DNA of 36,182 nt. Source: Halopseudomonas formosensis. Its GTDB lineage: Bacteria; Pseudomonadota; Gammaproteobacteria; Pseudomonadales; Pseudomonadaceae. The position numbers and the translations under genes were made by a program. Where the stretch lies: positions 1,461 to 37,642 of the forward strand of contig NZ_FOYD01000011.1 of NCBI RefSeq assembly GCF_900115905.1. The letters run 5' to 3'. This document shows, in pieces, positions 25,237 through 35,300 of this stretch (the first letter of the stretch is position 1; each line of letters starts with the position of its first letter). The notes under the pieces were generated by a model, which was not told the origin of the DNA, did not search any database, and saw only the letters and a program-made list of their open reading frames with translations.

Positions 25237-26910
25237 TCATTCGGCGTCGGCAACAGCATCCGATTGCAGAAAATGATAGTAGGCCGCGTAACCCGACAGA
25301 TAGTGCTCCACGTCGTCGATACGCACCCTGAATGCCTGGTGGCGGATGAAGAAGCTGCCCAGGATGCGTGCCGGGTTGCGAAAGTACATGGCGTACTCGG
25401 GCCAGAAATGCCCGTTCATCAGGTAACCCGCACGAAAGTACAGGGCCCGCTCGAATTTCTCCAAGTCGATCTCATCCAGCAGATGCTGATGCTCGGGGCA
25501 GTGTTGAAGTCGCTGCAGCATCTGTTGCGCGGCCATCATCAGTTCGAGCAGGGTCGGGAAGGTGGTGATTCGTTTCAGCACGAAGTCCAGATGGTCCTTT
25601 ACATTGCGGATGCCGAAACGGAAGTAGCGCTCCTCGGGCCGGTAGCGGGTAAGCTCGTTGACGCAGTAGCCGAGCCAGTGGTCGTGCGCCTTCCAGTGCT
25701 TGCGGGCGATGAAGCTGTCAAAGGCCTTTTCCACCATTGCCAGCCACCGTTGATTGCCGGTCAGCCGATACAGACGCATGAGCCCGAAGGCCGCTTCGCC
25801 GTCGTAGTAAATGATGCGAAAAGCGCTCTTGAGTTCCAGGGAGGGGTAATGCAATACATGCACGAACTCGCCACTGGCAGCATCCTGCATGTAGGCGATG
25901 CCCTCGGCCAGGGCGTCAAGCAGCGGCAGGTAGCGCTGGTCTCGATGTAACTCGGTGTATTTTACCAGCGCCAGCAGACAGACCGCATTGCCACCGAGCT
26001 TCACCTCCCCGCCGGCGTCCACCAGAAAAGCGGCCTGTTCGCCCGTCGCCAGCGTGCGCCACCGGATCAGTTCCGTGCTCAGGTATGTCAGCCCCCGGTC
26101 AATGGCTGCCGCCAATGAGGCCTCCCGGGTGATCTCCCAGGCTTCGAGCATGGCATACAGCGTGCTGGCGTGGCGCAAGGCGTTATAGGCCCTGATCGGC
26201 CGGTCGAAGCACGGGTGCCAGCCGTAACTGAAGCGGCCCCTGGTATCGACCTGGGAGGCGAGATAGCTGGCGCCCTGGTCGATCATGCTGCGGACCGTGG
26301 CCGCATCACAGGGGATAGCGCGCCGCCCGGCATCCCTACCGGTGGGATACAGGGGTAAAGGGGGGCGATCATTCTCGCAGAACAGCCCCTCGGTACTCAG
26401 CACGAAGACGGGCGCGTCATCCCCCAGATCGGGCTCGAGATCGGGGAAACGGCGCGCCGTATAGAGCCTGAAGTTCCTGTCGTTGAGCACCGCGTGGTCG
26501 ATCGAGTTACCCCCGTACAGCATGGCATTGCCGTTGAGCTCGCCCTCGAGAAAGGCATGTCTGAACCCCGCATCCAGTGCCAGACCGTAGCGAAAGTAGT
26601 TGCGCTTGAAGGCTGTCAGGCTGCCGCGCAACGTCCTGAAGGTCAGCTGACTGGCTGCGGTAACCCAGTCGGCTCGCAGCCAGCGGACCCTCAGCTTCCG
26701 TGCCTCCGTCGCCTGGCGACAGGCCTCGATCACTTGTCGCCACAACCCCTCGAAGTCCTCTCCCGTGGCATGTATCACCTGTGCCCGACGTCGGCCGTCA
26801 CACAGTGAGACGAACAGGGTGTAGCGGGGCCACGGCTCGGGCAGGCTGACGATCTGTCGGGCCAGTACCGGGCGCAACGACTCCAGCAAGCGCAACAGCG
26901 GATCATTCAT
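25237..26910 (-). CDS. Uncharacterised probable alpha/alpha-toroid protein in the secretion operon
   Basis: A 557-residue protein with no signal peptide and no membrane helix, so apparently cytoplasmic. I do not recognise the family. The N-terminal ~200 residues have mixed alpha/beta character (YTLFVSLCDGRRRAQVI; LEGELNGNAMLYGGNSIDHA). From about 210 on, helical hairpins with SYGWHPCFDRPIRAYNALRHASTLYAM, KLGGNAVCLLAL and YYDGEAAFGLMRLYRLTG resemble the six-hairpin toroids of glycoside hydrolases, epimerases and similar enzymes. Conserved-looking Asp, Glu, His and Trp residues fit a carbohydrate-active role, but that is inference. It starts 4 bases after the HlyD gene stop, so it belongs to the type I secretion operon. 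Confidence 0.8.
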   Translation of the reverse strand: MNDPLLRLLESLRPVLARQIVSLPEPWPRYTLFVSLCDGRRRAQVIHATGEDFEGLWRQVIEACRQATEARKLRVRWLRADWVTAASQLTFRTLRGSLTAFKRNYFRYGLALDAGFRHAFLEGELNGNAMLYGGNSIDHAVLNDRNFRLYTARRFPDLEPDLGDDAPVFVLSTEGLFCENDRPPLPLYPTGRDAGRRAIPCDAATVRSMIDQGASYLASQVDTRGRFSYGWHPCFDRPIRAYNALRHASTLYAMLEAWEITREASLAAAIDRGLTYLSTELIRWRTLATGEQAAFLVDAGGEVKLGGNAVCLLALVKYTELHRDQRYLPLLDALAEGIAYMQDAASGEFVHVLHYPSLELKSAFRIIYYDGEAAFGLMRLYRLTGNQRWLAMVEKAFDSFIARKHWKAHDHWLGYCVNELTRYRPEERYFRFGIRNVKDHLDFVLKRITTFPTLLELMMAAQQMLQRLQHCPEHQHLLDEIDLEKFERALYFRAGYLMNGHFWPEYAMYFRNPARILGSFFIRHQAFRVRIDDVEHYLSGYAAYYHFLQSDAVADAE

Positions 26911-26914
26911 GGAC

Positions 26915-28126
26915 TCACCGCTCCCTCAGCGCCTCGCCGGCCTGGTTGATCGGTTTCATCAGATAATCGAACACCGTCTTCTGTCCGGTGCGGATATCCA
27001 CGGTGGCGATCATGCCCGGCACTATGGGAAAACGGGTGCCGAGCCGGTTGACCAGCGCATCCCCTTCGGTGCGGATGAAGACCCGGTAATACACGTTGTC
27101 CGGCTTGGCCTCGTCCCGAATGGTGTCCGGCGAGATCAGGGTGACCTGGCCATCCAGCCCGCCGTAGACCGTGTAGTCGTAAGCAGTGATCTTGACCTTG
27201 GCTGGCTGTCCGGGGTGAATGAAGGCGATATCCCGGGGCGAGATCCGGGCCTCCACCAGCAACTGGTCGCCCAGCGGAACGATTTCCATCAGGCGGCCAT
27301 TGGGCGGAATCACCCCGCCACGGGTCGTCACCTCGATATCCTTCACGATGCCACGAACCGGCGAGCGGATGGTGAGCCGGGTCAGGGAATCCCGTCGGCC
27401 GCGAACCACCGATTCCAGCGAGGCAGCCTCGGCGCGTGCCCTGGCCAATTCCTCCCGCGCCAGAATCATGTACTCGGAACGGATGTCCCCCTCCTTCAGT
27501 TCAAGCTCGGCGATCTGGCGACGCAGCCGCAGCACCTCGACGTTGCTGGCCGCGCCAATCGACATCAGCGATTCGGTGATGCCCAGCTCTTCACGCACCA
27601 GCGCCAGGGAGCGTCGAACGCCTGCCAGGGTCTGATTCAGCCCCTCCCGACGCGTCTGATACAGTCGCCGCTCACTGGCGATCAGCTCAGGGTAGGCATC
27701 CAGCTCACGGGGAAAGGACAGCGACGTGCCGTTCACCTCCGCTTCCAGACGCGCTACCGAAGCCAGGGTCGCACGGTAGCGGGAGGCACTTTCCTCGACA
27801 TTGGATTCGGTCTTGGTAAGGTCCATCTGCGCGAGCACCTGATCGGCCTCGACGATGTCCCCTTCGCGTACCAGCAGATCGAGCAGAATCCCCCCTTCCA
27901 AGGACTGGATTACCTGCTCGCGGGATATGGGAATGACCCTCCCGTCTCCCGTGGATACCTCTACCACCTCGGCGAAGTAGGACCAGATCAGCAGAGCGGC
28001 GATTGTCAGAGAGGACAACCAGGTGATGCGGGTTGCCCGGGAGAGGCTCCGGTTGTCAGCGTCGTCGCCTGGCAGCAGCACGGCGTCAGTCGCTGGACGC
28101 CGGTTCGGTTTCAGCAGTCCTTTCAT
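26915..28126 (-). CDS. Type I secretion membrane-fusion protein (HlyD/LapC family)
   Basis: A 403-residue adaptor that spans the periplasm between the ABC exporter and the TolC-like channel. There is a single membrane helix at about 33-52, then the biotinyl-lipoyl half VIPISREQVIQSLEGGILLDLLVREGD, a long coiled coil of about 105-255, the second lipoyl half (LTIRSPVRGIVKDIEV) and a beta-barrel end with FPIVPGMIATVDIRTG. Length and motifs match HlyD/LapC. Its ATG at 28126 overlaps the exporter stop as ATGA. Confidence 0.95.
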   Translation of the reverse strand: MKGLLKPNRRPATDAVLLPGDDADNRSLSRATRITWLSSLTIAALLIWSYFAEVVEVSTGDGRVIPISREQVIQSLEGGILLDLLVREGDIVEADQVLAQMDLTKTESNVEESASRYRATLASVARLEAEVNGTSLSFPRELDAYPELIASERRLYQTRREGLNQTLAGVRRSLALVREELGITESLMSIGAASNVEVLRLRRQIAELELKEGDIRSEYMILAREELARARAEAASLESVVRGRRDSLTRLTIRSPVRGIVKDIEVTTRGGVIPPNGRLMEIVPLGDQLLVEARISPRDIAFIHPGQPAKVKITAYDYTVYGGLDGQVTLISPDTIRDEAKPDNVYYRVFIRTEGDALVNRLGTRFPIVPGMIATVDIRTGQKTVFDYLMKPINQAGEALRER

Positions 28127-30285
28127 GACTCGCTCCTCGCCAGGTCGTCGGCCTGAGCCACCCTGCCGGGGAGCCGACCAAGGATGTCCTGTTTGCTGCC
28201 ATCGCGCAGGATCCGGCCGTTATCCACCACGATGATACGGTCGACCAGGGCAAGAATGCTCTGACGGTGGGTTGCCACCACCAGAGTCCGCCCGTCCAGC
28301 CAGGGCTGCAGGCGCTCGATGAAGCGTTTCTCGGCCAGTTCGTCATAGGCCGCGGTGGGCTCATCGAGCAGCAGTACCCGTGGCTGGCGAACCAGCAATC
28401 TTGCCAGCAGCAGGGTCTGACGCTGGCCCCCGGACAGGCCCAGCCCGCCCTCCTGAACCATGTAGTCCAGACCTCCCGGCAGCGCCTTCACCACCTCGCT
28501 TGCGCCGCTGATATCCAGGGCGGTGAGCAGCTCGTCATCTCCGGCATCAGGGGCGCCGAGCAGCAGATTGTTCCGCAGCGAACCGTGGAACAGGTGCGCC
28601 CCCTGACTCAACAGGTTGATGTCACGGCGGACATCCGCCGGGTCAAGATGGCCCAACAGCACCCCGTCTACGGAAACCTCGCCGCCGGCAGGTTCGATCA
28701 ACCCGGCAAGCGCCTGCAGCAGGGTTGATTTGCCCGCCCCGTTTCGCCCGAGAATCGCGACCCGCTCCCCGGCGGCAATGTCCAGATGATCAACCCGCAG
28801 CGCCGGCCTCGCACCACTGGCGTAACGGAACTCGGCCTGACGCAGCTGGAAGTGTCCGGCAATGGCCGGTCGATGTATCCGGCGTTCGACACCGGGATCG
28901 TCCACCTCCAGACGCATGATGCTGTCGAGGCTGGCGAGGGCCAGCTTCGCCTGCTGCCAGCGACTCAGCACCTGCGTCACCTGGGACATGGGCGCCATCA
29001 TGCGAGAGGCAAGAATGGACGCGGCCACCAGCGAGCCGACAGACAGATCACCGGCCATGACCAGCGGAGCGCCGAACAGCACCACCAGGGCAAAGACACC
29101 GTTCTGCAGGCTGTAAGTCCAGACCCCGAGGGTGTTTACGAGGCGCCGCAGGCGCAGATTCACCTCGGCCGTGACGGCGTTGTAGTGGTTCCACTGCTGC
29201 TGAAAACGCTGCTCGGCCTGCAGGCTCTTGATGTCGTCCGCACCCTGCACCGACTCCACCAGCATGGCACTGCGCAAGGACGACTCGCGCATCGCTTCGC
29301 CGGCCAGCCGGCGCAGCGGCTTCTGCACCAGCAGCCCGGGAACCACCATCAGCAGCAGGGCCACTACGGGCACCCACACCAGCGGACCGGCGATGTACCA
29401 CAGGATGCCGCAGAACAGGATGAAGAATGGCAGGTCCGCCAGGGCGGTTACCGTAGTCGAGGTCATCAGCTCGCGTACCTGCTCGAGCTCCCTTATCTGG
29501 GAAATGAAGGTACCGGTGGACCGCGGCCGCTGACCGTTCCTGATTCTCAGGGCATGCCCGAATACCCGGTCGGAGACGATGAGGTCGGCCCGTTTGCCAA
29601 CCAGATCGGTGACCCGGACCCGCGCACAGCGCAGCAGAAAATCGAACACCATGGCGACCAGTACCCCCCCGAACAGCACGTACAGGGTGGCCATCGACTC
29701 GGCCGGAATGACCCGGTCATAGACCTGGCGGGAAAACAGGATACCGGCCAGGGCCAGCATGTTGGCCATCAGCGATGCCAGCATCACATGCCCATAGGGC
29801 CGCAGATCTCCCAGCACGATGCTGCGGAACCAGTGGGGCTGATAGGGCCGGATGTACTGGTCGACCCGTACGTCCGGGACCGCCCGAACCGGCCGCAGTA
29901 TTGCCATGGTCCGGGCGCGCGCCGCCAGCTGATCGCGGGTCAGGGTGCTGTGCAGACCGCCGTCGCCGCTCCAGCGCACGCTCAGGCTTCCGTCCGCTGC
30001 CAGCGTCTCGATCACCCCCACCTGCCCGTCATCCAGCTCAACTATCAGCGGCAGGCGCCAGGCACTCACCTGTTGCGGGTCAAAGGGTACCAGACAACAG
30101 CCCAGACCTATCTGGCGCGCCAGCCGGCCCAGCATCTCGGACCGGCCCTGTCCCGCTGACCAGGCAGCCTGAACTCGAAGGTTTTCCTCCGAGCAGTTCA
30201 GTCGATAATGACGCGCCACCACCAGCAGCGCCTCGATCCAGGCAGGAAAACAGGCCCGTTCGGCATCGGCATTCGTTTCGTTCAT
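28123..30285 (-). CDS. Type I secretion ABC exporter with C39-like domain (LapB/HlyB type)
   Basis: A 720-residue exporter. Residues about 1-135 are a C39-like domain. A Cys12 in ACFPAW aligns with the peptidase cysteine, but the expected His (usually in G-H) is Gln in DDGQVGVIE, so it is probably a non-proteolytic docking domain as in RTX exporters. Membrane helices run from about 160 to 435. The ATPase has Walker A GRNGAGKST at 513-521, signature LSGGQ at 617-621 and Walker B VLLLDEP at 637-643. It should export the large repetitive protein encoded upstream. Both neighbours overlap it by ATGA. Confidence 0.95.
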   Translation of the reverse strand: MNETNADAERACFPAWIEALLVVARHYRLNCSEENLRVQAAWSAGQGRSEMLGRLARQIGLGCCLVPFDPQQVSAWRLPLIVELDDGQVGVIETLAADGSLSVRWSGDGGLHSTLTRDQLAARARTMAILRPVRAVPDVRVDQYIRPYQPHWFRSIVLGDLRPYGHVMLASLMANMLALAGILFSRQVYDRVIPAESMATLYVLFGGVLVAMVFDFLLRCARVRVTDLVGKRADLIVSDRVFGHALRIRNGQRPRSTGTFISQIRELEQVRELMTSTTVTALADLPFFILFCGILWYIAGPLVWVPVVALLLMVVPGLLVQKPLRRLAGEAMRESSLRSAMLVESVQGADDIKSLQAEQRFQQQWNHYNAVTAEVNLRLRRLVNTLGVWTYSLQNGVFALVVLFGAPLVMAGDLSVGSLVAASILASRMMAPMSQVTQVLSRWQQAKLALASLDSIMRLEVDDPGVERRIHRPAIAGHFQLRQAEFRYASGARPALRVDHLDIAAGERVAILGRNGAGKSTLLQALAGLIEPAGGEVSVDGVLLGHLDPADVRRDINLLSQGAHLFHGSLRNNLLLGAPDAGDDELLTALDISGASEVVKALPGGLDYMVQEGGLGLSGGQRQTLLLARLLVRQPRVLLLDEPTAAYDELAEKRFIERLQPWLDGRTLVVATHRQSILALVDRIIVVDNGRILRDGSKQDILGRLPGRVAQADDLARSES

Positions 30286-32237
30286 GCCCCTTCCTCCCCA
30301 TGTCGCCTTGCCACCCGGTCCGTCAGCATGGCTCCGGCGCGGAATGCCTCCCGCAACCTGCCGACACTGTGCAGGCAGTCGATCTGCAGGCTGCGCAGAT
30401 CGGAGATGGTGTTCTGCTTGTCCACCCGGGTCTGGAAAATTTCCTGTTCGGTGTTGAGGATATCCAGCAGGGTGCGGGTTCCCAGGGACAGGTACTGATG
30501 ACGATACAGTTCCTGGGTACGGACGATGCTCTGATAGCGTTCGTCCTGCAGTGTCAGGCTGGCACCCAGACTGCGCGAGCGATCCCGGGACTCGCGATAG
30601 AAACGCGAGAGTTCGAGCAAGGCCCGATCCCGCGCTGCGGTGGCGCTCTGCAAGGCATGCCCCGCGGCCCTGCTGCGGGCCCGCAGGGCACCGCCCTGGA
30701 ACAGGGTGCTGGTGAGGTTCAGGCGCAGCACCAGTTCCTGGTCATCCAGTTGCTGGAAACGATTGTCCTCACGATTCAGATAGTGCTCGTAGTCCGCACT
30801 CAGCGACAGGGTCGGACGCTGGTCGGCCCGGGCCTGGCGGATCGCCGCTTCGGCTTCCGCCCGCTCGGCTTCGGCCATCACCACCCGGGGCGCATTGTCG
30901 AAATTCTCCGGCAGCTGCAGACAGACATTGTCCAGCTGCTGCGGATAACCTGCATCCAGTGCCACCGGTTCGGAACTGCCGATCAGATTCTCCAGCGCCC
31001 GGAACCATTGGTCGCGCTGTGCCTGCATCTGCAGATGCACCGCCTTGGCAGCTTCACGGCGGGAACGCGCCTGCACCTCGTCCGATACCGAGCTGGCCCC
31101 CAGAGCTGAGCGCTTGCTCGCCAGCTCCTCCAGCTCCGCAATAGCCTCGATCTGTTCACTGGCCAGCGCCAGCAGTGCTTCATAGCGCCGCGCCTCGATG
31201 AAGGCCTGGGCAGTCTCCCTGATCAGGTCCTCGGCGGCCAGCAATACCCCCGCCGCCTCACGGTCTGCGCCGCTGGCCGCAGCCTGCACTGCACTGGAGA
31301 CCTTGCCGAAATCGTAGAGCATCTGTGATGCCGACAGGGTGAGCGCCTCTTCCGAGCGCCCGGTGCTGTCCCGGTAACCGCTGTTGATACCGGTGCGCAA
31401 CTGCGGCCAGTACCCCGCTCGGGCGACGGAGACCTGCTCATGCTGGGCTTCCAGGCGGCTGAGCGACTCGGTAATGGACGGGTGTTCATTCAGCGCGCGG
31501 CGAATGGCCTCCTCCAGACCGAGGGGACCGGCAGGTCCGGGGGTCATGGCAGCCCGGGGCAAGCTGGCTGCCAACGGCTCCGTCGATACGTCGGACCAGT
31601 GCACTGGGGGCACTGATACCGATGCCTCCGTGGGCACCTCCGGCTCAGGCAGTCCGTAGGGCGCCGGAGTGCGCACCATGTCCGCCGCGGGCGGCAACTC
31701 GGCCGGCCGGTCGCCGGACTGTGCAGACGGCCGGGGCTCTGCGCGCGTGCTCGCCGCCGCGGCTGTCACCGCAGCGGGTGCCGGCGCGGCAGTGGACAGA
31801 AGTGGTTTGGGCGCAATGGCATCGCCGGCCGCTGAAGTGGACTCGTCCCTGATCCGGCTGGGTATTTCCGCGCTTGCCACTTCAACCGTGGACGGGCCAG
31901 GTGCAACCGGGGCAGCCGTCTCGTGCCCGGCACCTGTCACCAGCTCCACCAGGGAGATCCGGGTAACCGAGCCGTTGCGATCGCCGTCGCGCGCGACCAG
32001 GTCAACCAGCGACACCGAGGTCACAGGTCGTGCTCCACTCCCACCCGCTCCCGCGGTCGACACTTGCGCGTCCGCAGCTGCCGAGCCGGTTTCCGATTGG
32101 CCCTCGATCTCGGCAAGACGCACGAATTCCTTTACAGACTGCGACTGTCTCGGCGGCTCCGCCGTCTGCGCAGCGACTGCAGCGGCCGCGCAGGTCAGCA
32201 GGAACCCCGCCACGAAGGGCGCCCTTGATTGCCACAT
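30282..32237 (-). CDS. TolC-like outer-membrane channel (LapE family) with long N-terminal extension
   Basis: About 651 residues. I favour the ATG at 32237 (MWQSRAPFVAGFLL, GGGAG upstream), which gives a regular signal peptide; an ATG at 32264 is also possible. Residues about 25-230 of the mature region are Pro/Ala/Ser-rich and probably disordered, with related segments SVSLVDLVARDG and RISLVELVTGAG. The outer-membrane efflux domain begins at about 235 (LEEAIRRALNEHPSITES) and continues to the end with two long helical repeats (YWPQLRTGINSGY; DQRPTLSLSADYEHY). LapE-type proteins usually lack such an extension. It is the exit channel of the type I system, coupled to the exporter by ATGA. Confidence 0.92.
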   Translation of the reverse strand: MWQSRAPFVAGFLLTCAAAAVAAQTAEPPRQSQSVKEFVRLAEIEGQSETGSAAADAQVSTAGAGGSGARPVTSVSLVDLVARDGDRNGSVTRISLVELVTGAGHETAAPVAPGPSTVEVASAEIPSRIRDESTSAAGDAIAPKPLLSTAAPAPAAVTAAAASTRAEPRPSAQSGDRPAELPPAADMVRTPAPYGLPEPEVPTEASVSVPPVHWSDVSTEPLAASLPRAAMTPGPAGPLGLEEAIRRALNEHPSITESLSRLEAQHEQVSVARAGYWPQLRTGINSGYRDSTGRSEEALTLSASQMLYDFGKVSSAVQAAASGADREAAGVLLAAEDLIRETAQAFIEARRYEALLALASEQIEAIAELEELASKRSALGASSVSDEVQARSRREAAKAVHLQMQAQRDQWFRALENLIGSSEPVALDAGYPQQLDNVCLQLPENFDNAPRVVMAEAERAEAEAAIRQARADQRPTLSLSADYEHYLNREDNRFQQLDDQELVLRLNLTSTLFQGGALRARSRAAGHALQSATAARDRALLELSRFYRESRDRSRSLGASLTLQDERYQSIVRTQELYRHQYLSLGTRTLLDILNTEQEIFQTRVDKQNTISDLRSLQIDCLHSVGRLREAFRAGAMLTDRVARRHGEEGA

Positions 32238-32280
32238 CCCTATTGCTCCCGCTGTTCTTTCCATCCGTTGCCCTTAACGA

Positions 32281-32309
32281 CGAAAGGCGTCGGGCTTGAA
32301 CCCGACGCC
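32281..32309 (-). terminator. Hairpin between the repetitive protein and the secretion genes
   Basis: GGCGTCGGG (32286-32294) pairs perfectly with CCCGACGCC (32301-32309) around a 6-nt loop. On the minus strand the hairpin is followed by TTTCG, a short T run. It lies about 35 bases after the stop of the large repetitive gene and before the TolC-like gene. It may be a partial terminator that lets the abundant substrate be made at a higher level than its exporter. Confidence 0.7.
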
Positions 32310-32342
32310 ATTTCTGCCGACATCACCCAAGGCAGCCAGGGA

Positions 32343-35300
32343 TTAGATCACCGGCACGGTTTGCTGCGACAGCAGGTCGTCCAGACTGGCCGTCTCCAGC
32401 ATGAAGACCGGTTCTATCAGCCCCTCTGCCACCACGACCTCCTCTTCCACCGCAGCCGCGCCCTCTTGCTGCTCTGTGGCGACGGTTTCAGCGGAAGATG
32501 CCTCGCCAACCAGCAGGTCGACGAGCTGCTCCAGATCCGTCGGCTCGGCCGGCGTACTCAGCAGGTCAGCGATCAGCTGATCCGGCATGTCCACGGCAAC
32601 AGCGGGAATATCGACGACCTCATTTGCCGGACCATGGATTTCCTGCGGCTGGTCCAGCAGCCCCGCCAGCAGATCCGGCTGTAGCGAAGCCGTGGTTGCG
32701 CCTGGCGAAGAGGCCGAAGCGGGCAGTTCTGCCTGCGCCAGGATACTGCCCAGCACGCTGTCAGCGTCCCCTGCGGAGGTGAGGCTGAACAGACCCAGTG
32801 TGGGACCTTCCTCCAGCGCAGCGGCACGACCGCCACCGAGACCACCCAGCAGGCCGCCAAGCAGATCCCCCAGCAGATCGCCAACGCCGCCGACCACGCC
32901 ACCCAGGCCTCCCAGCAGACCGCCCAACAGGCCTCCGAGCAGCCCATCGGCACCGAGCAGACCACCGAGCAGGCTGTTCTCCCCAAACAGGTTGCCCAGC
33001 AGGCCCTGGTCATCGCTCACCAGAGCGAGTACGCCGCCCAGCAAACCATTCTCGCCCAGCAGGCTTCCCAGCAGATTGTCCAGGGTATCGACCAGTCCCA
33101 GACTTTCCAGCAGACCGCCACCCAGCAGACCACCTTCGCCCAGCAGACCACCCAGCAGCCCCTGATCGCCGAGCAGGCTGCTCAGCAGTCCGGCAGCTTC
33201 GGCCTCGCTCAGACCATCCAGCACACCGCCGAGGAGGCCACCCTCGCTCAGCAAGCCACTGAGCAATCCGGTTTCCCCAAGCAGCCCCTGGAGCAGGTCT
33301 CCACCCAGCAGCCCGCCCAGCAGATCGCCACCGAACAGGCCGCCTTCGCCCAGCAGGCCGTTAAGCAGACCAGCCACCAGCCCCTCGTCGCCCAGCAGTC
33401 CTGCAAGCAGGTCGTCACCGAGCAGGTCACCACCCAGGAGGCCGCCACCGAGCACGCCTTCCAGCAGGCCAGCGACCAGGCCGTCCTCACCCAGCAGCCC
33501 GGCCAGCAGATCTGCGCCGACCAGATCCCCACCAAGCAGGTCGTTGCCCAGCACACCGTTGATCAGGTTGGTGACCAGACCATCTTCGCCCAGCAGCGAG
33601 TCCAGCAGTCCGCTGTTCAGCAGGTCTGCACCGGGCAGCTCTCCACCCAGCAGACCATTGAGCAGCCCTGTGACCAGCCCCTCATCGCCCAACAGAACGT
33701 CAAGCAGATCAAGCCCTACCAGATTCTCGCTGCCGAGCAGGCCACCGAGCAGGTCGCCGGCCAGCAGACCGTTCAGCAAGCCCTGTTCACCCAGCAGCCC
33801 ATCCAGCAATCCGCTGTTGAGCGGGTTGTCTCCCAACAGACCGCCACCCAACAGACTATCCAGCAGATTGCTGACCAATCCCTGCTCATCGAGCAAGGAG
33901 GCCAACAGGCCCTCTCCGGTCAGACCGCCGAGCAGGTCATTGCCCAGCAGACCGCCGAGCAGGCTGGTGACCAGCCCGTCCTGCCCCAGCAGACTGTCGA
34001 GCAGCTGTTCGACCAGCCCGGCGTCCAGCAAGCCAGCATCGCCGAGCAACCCGCCCAGCAAGCCATTCTCGCCCACCAGGGTATCTATCAGGTTGGTTAC
34101 CAGCCCCTGCTCACCCAGCAGCCCGTCCATTACCTGCTCCGGTGCCAGGTTGTCCAGCAGGCCCGAGCCGAACAGGCTTTCCAGCAGCCCTGTTGCCAGG
34201 CCGTCACTGCCAAGCAGACCATCCAGCAGCTCACCGCCGGGGAGGCTGTCACCCAGCAGGCCGTTTTCACCCAACAGGGCGCTGAGCAACCCGTCGCTGC
34301 CCAGCAGGGCCTCCAGCAGGTCGCCGAGAATGCCCTCTTCACCAAGCAGGGTGCCCAGCAGCTGGTCTCCGCCCATATCGCCAAGCAGGCCGCCGAGCAG
34401 CCCGCCCTCTCCCAGCAGGGTATCGAACAGCTGGCCGGCCAGGCCGTCCTCGCCAAGCAGGCCCGCCAGCAGGTCGCTGCCCGGCAGTTCATCGCCCAGC
34501 AGGCCCTGGAGCAGTCCGGCGACCAGTCCCTCGCTGCCCAGCAGGCCCGCGAGGGCGTCATCATTACCGAGCAGACTGTCGAGCGGCAGACCGCCGAGCA
34601 AATCATTCAACAGACCGGTTATCAGGCCTCCTTCCCCGAGCAGGCCAGACAGCAGCTCGCTATCGGTTAACCCACTGCCCAGAAGATCACTGCCCAGCAG
34701 GCCGTCGAGCAGATTGCTGAGCACGCCTTCCTCGCCGATCAGGCCCCCGAGTACCTCACCACTCAGCAGTCCTTCCTGGCCAAGCACGGTATTGAGGACT
34801 TCGGAAATCACGCCATCGCGACCCAGCAACATATCCATCGCCGGGTTATCCACCAGGCCGCTGTTCAGCAGACCGTGCAGCAGATGCGTCACGGCACCGT
34901 CTTCTCCGAGCAGCACGCCCAGCGCACCATCGGCGCCGAGCAAGCCTTCGCTGGACGTCAGGCTGGCCAGCGCCCCGGCACTCAATAGGTCGTTCAGCAG
35001 ATTGGTAACCAGCCCGGCATCGCCAAACAGCGTACCCAGCAGTTCGTCGGGAAGCAGACCGTTCTCGCCGGTCAGCCCACCCAGCACACCGCCTTCACCG
35101 AGCAGGGTTTCCAGCAGATTGCCGACAACGCCCTCGGAACCGGTGAGCAGGGCCAGCAATCCAGTGTCTCCCAGCAGGTCGCCGATCAGGCTCGACTCGC
35201 CCAACAGCTGGTTGATCAGGTCAGCGTCTCCGCCCAGCAGATTGGCCAGCAGTTCGCTCAGCAGCGCCTGATCACCGATCAATGTGTCGAGCAGGTCCCC

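Noticed and set aside
33544..35271. A long plus-strand open frame rich in Ser, Pro and Arg opposite the repeat gene
   Set aside because: It is the antisense of the Leu/Gly repeats, which avoids stops because of codon composition. It has no start signal and no recognisable domain.
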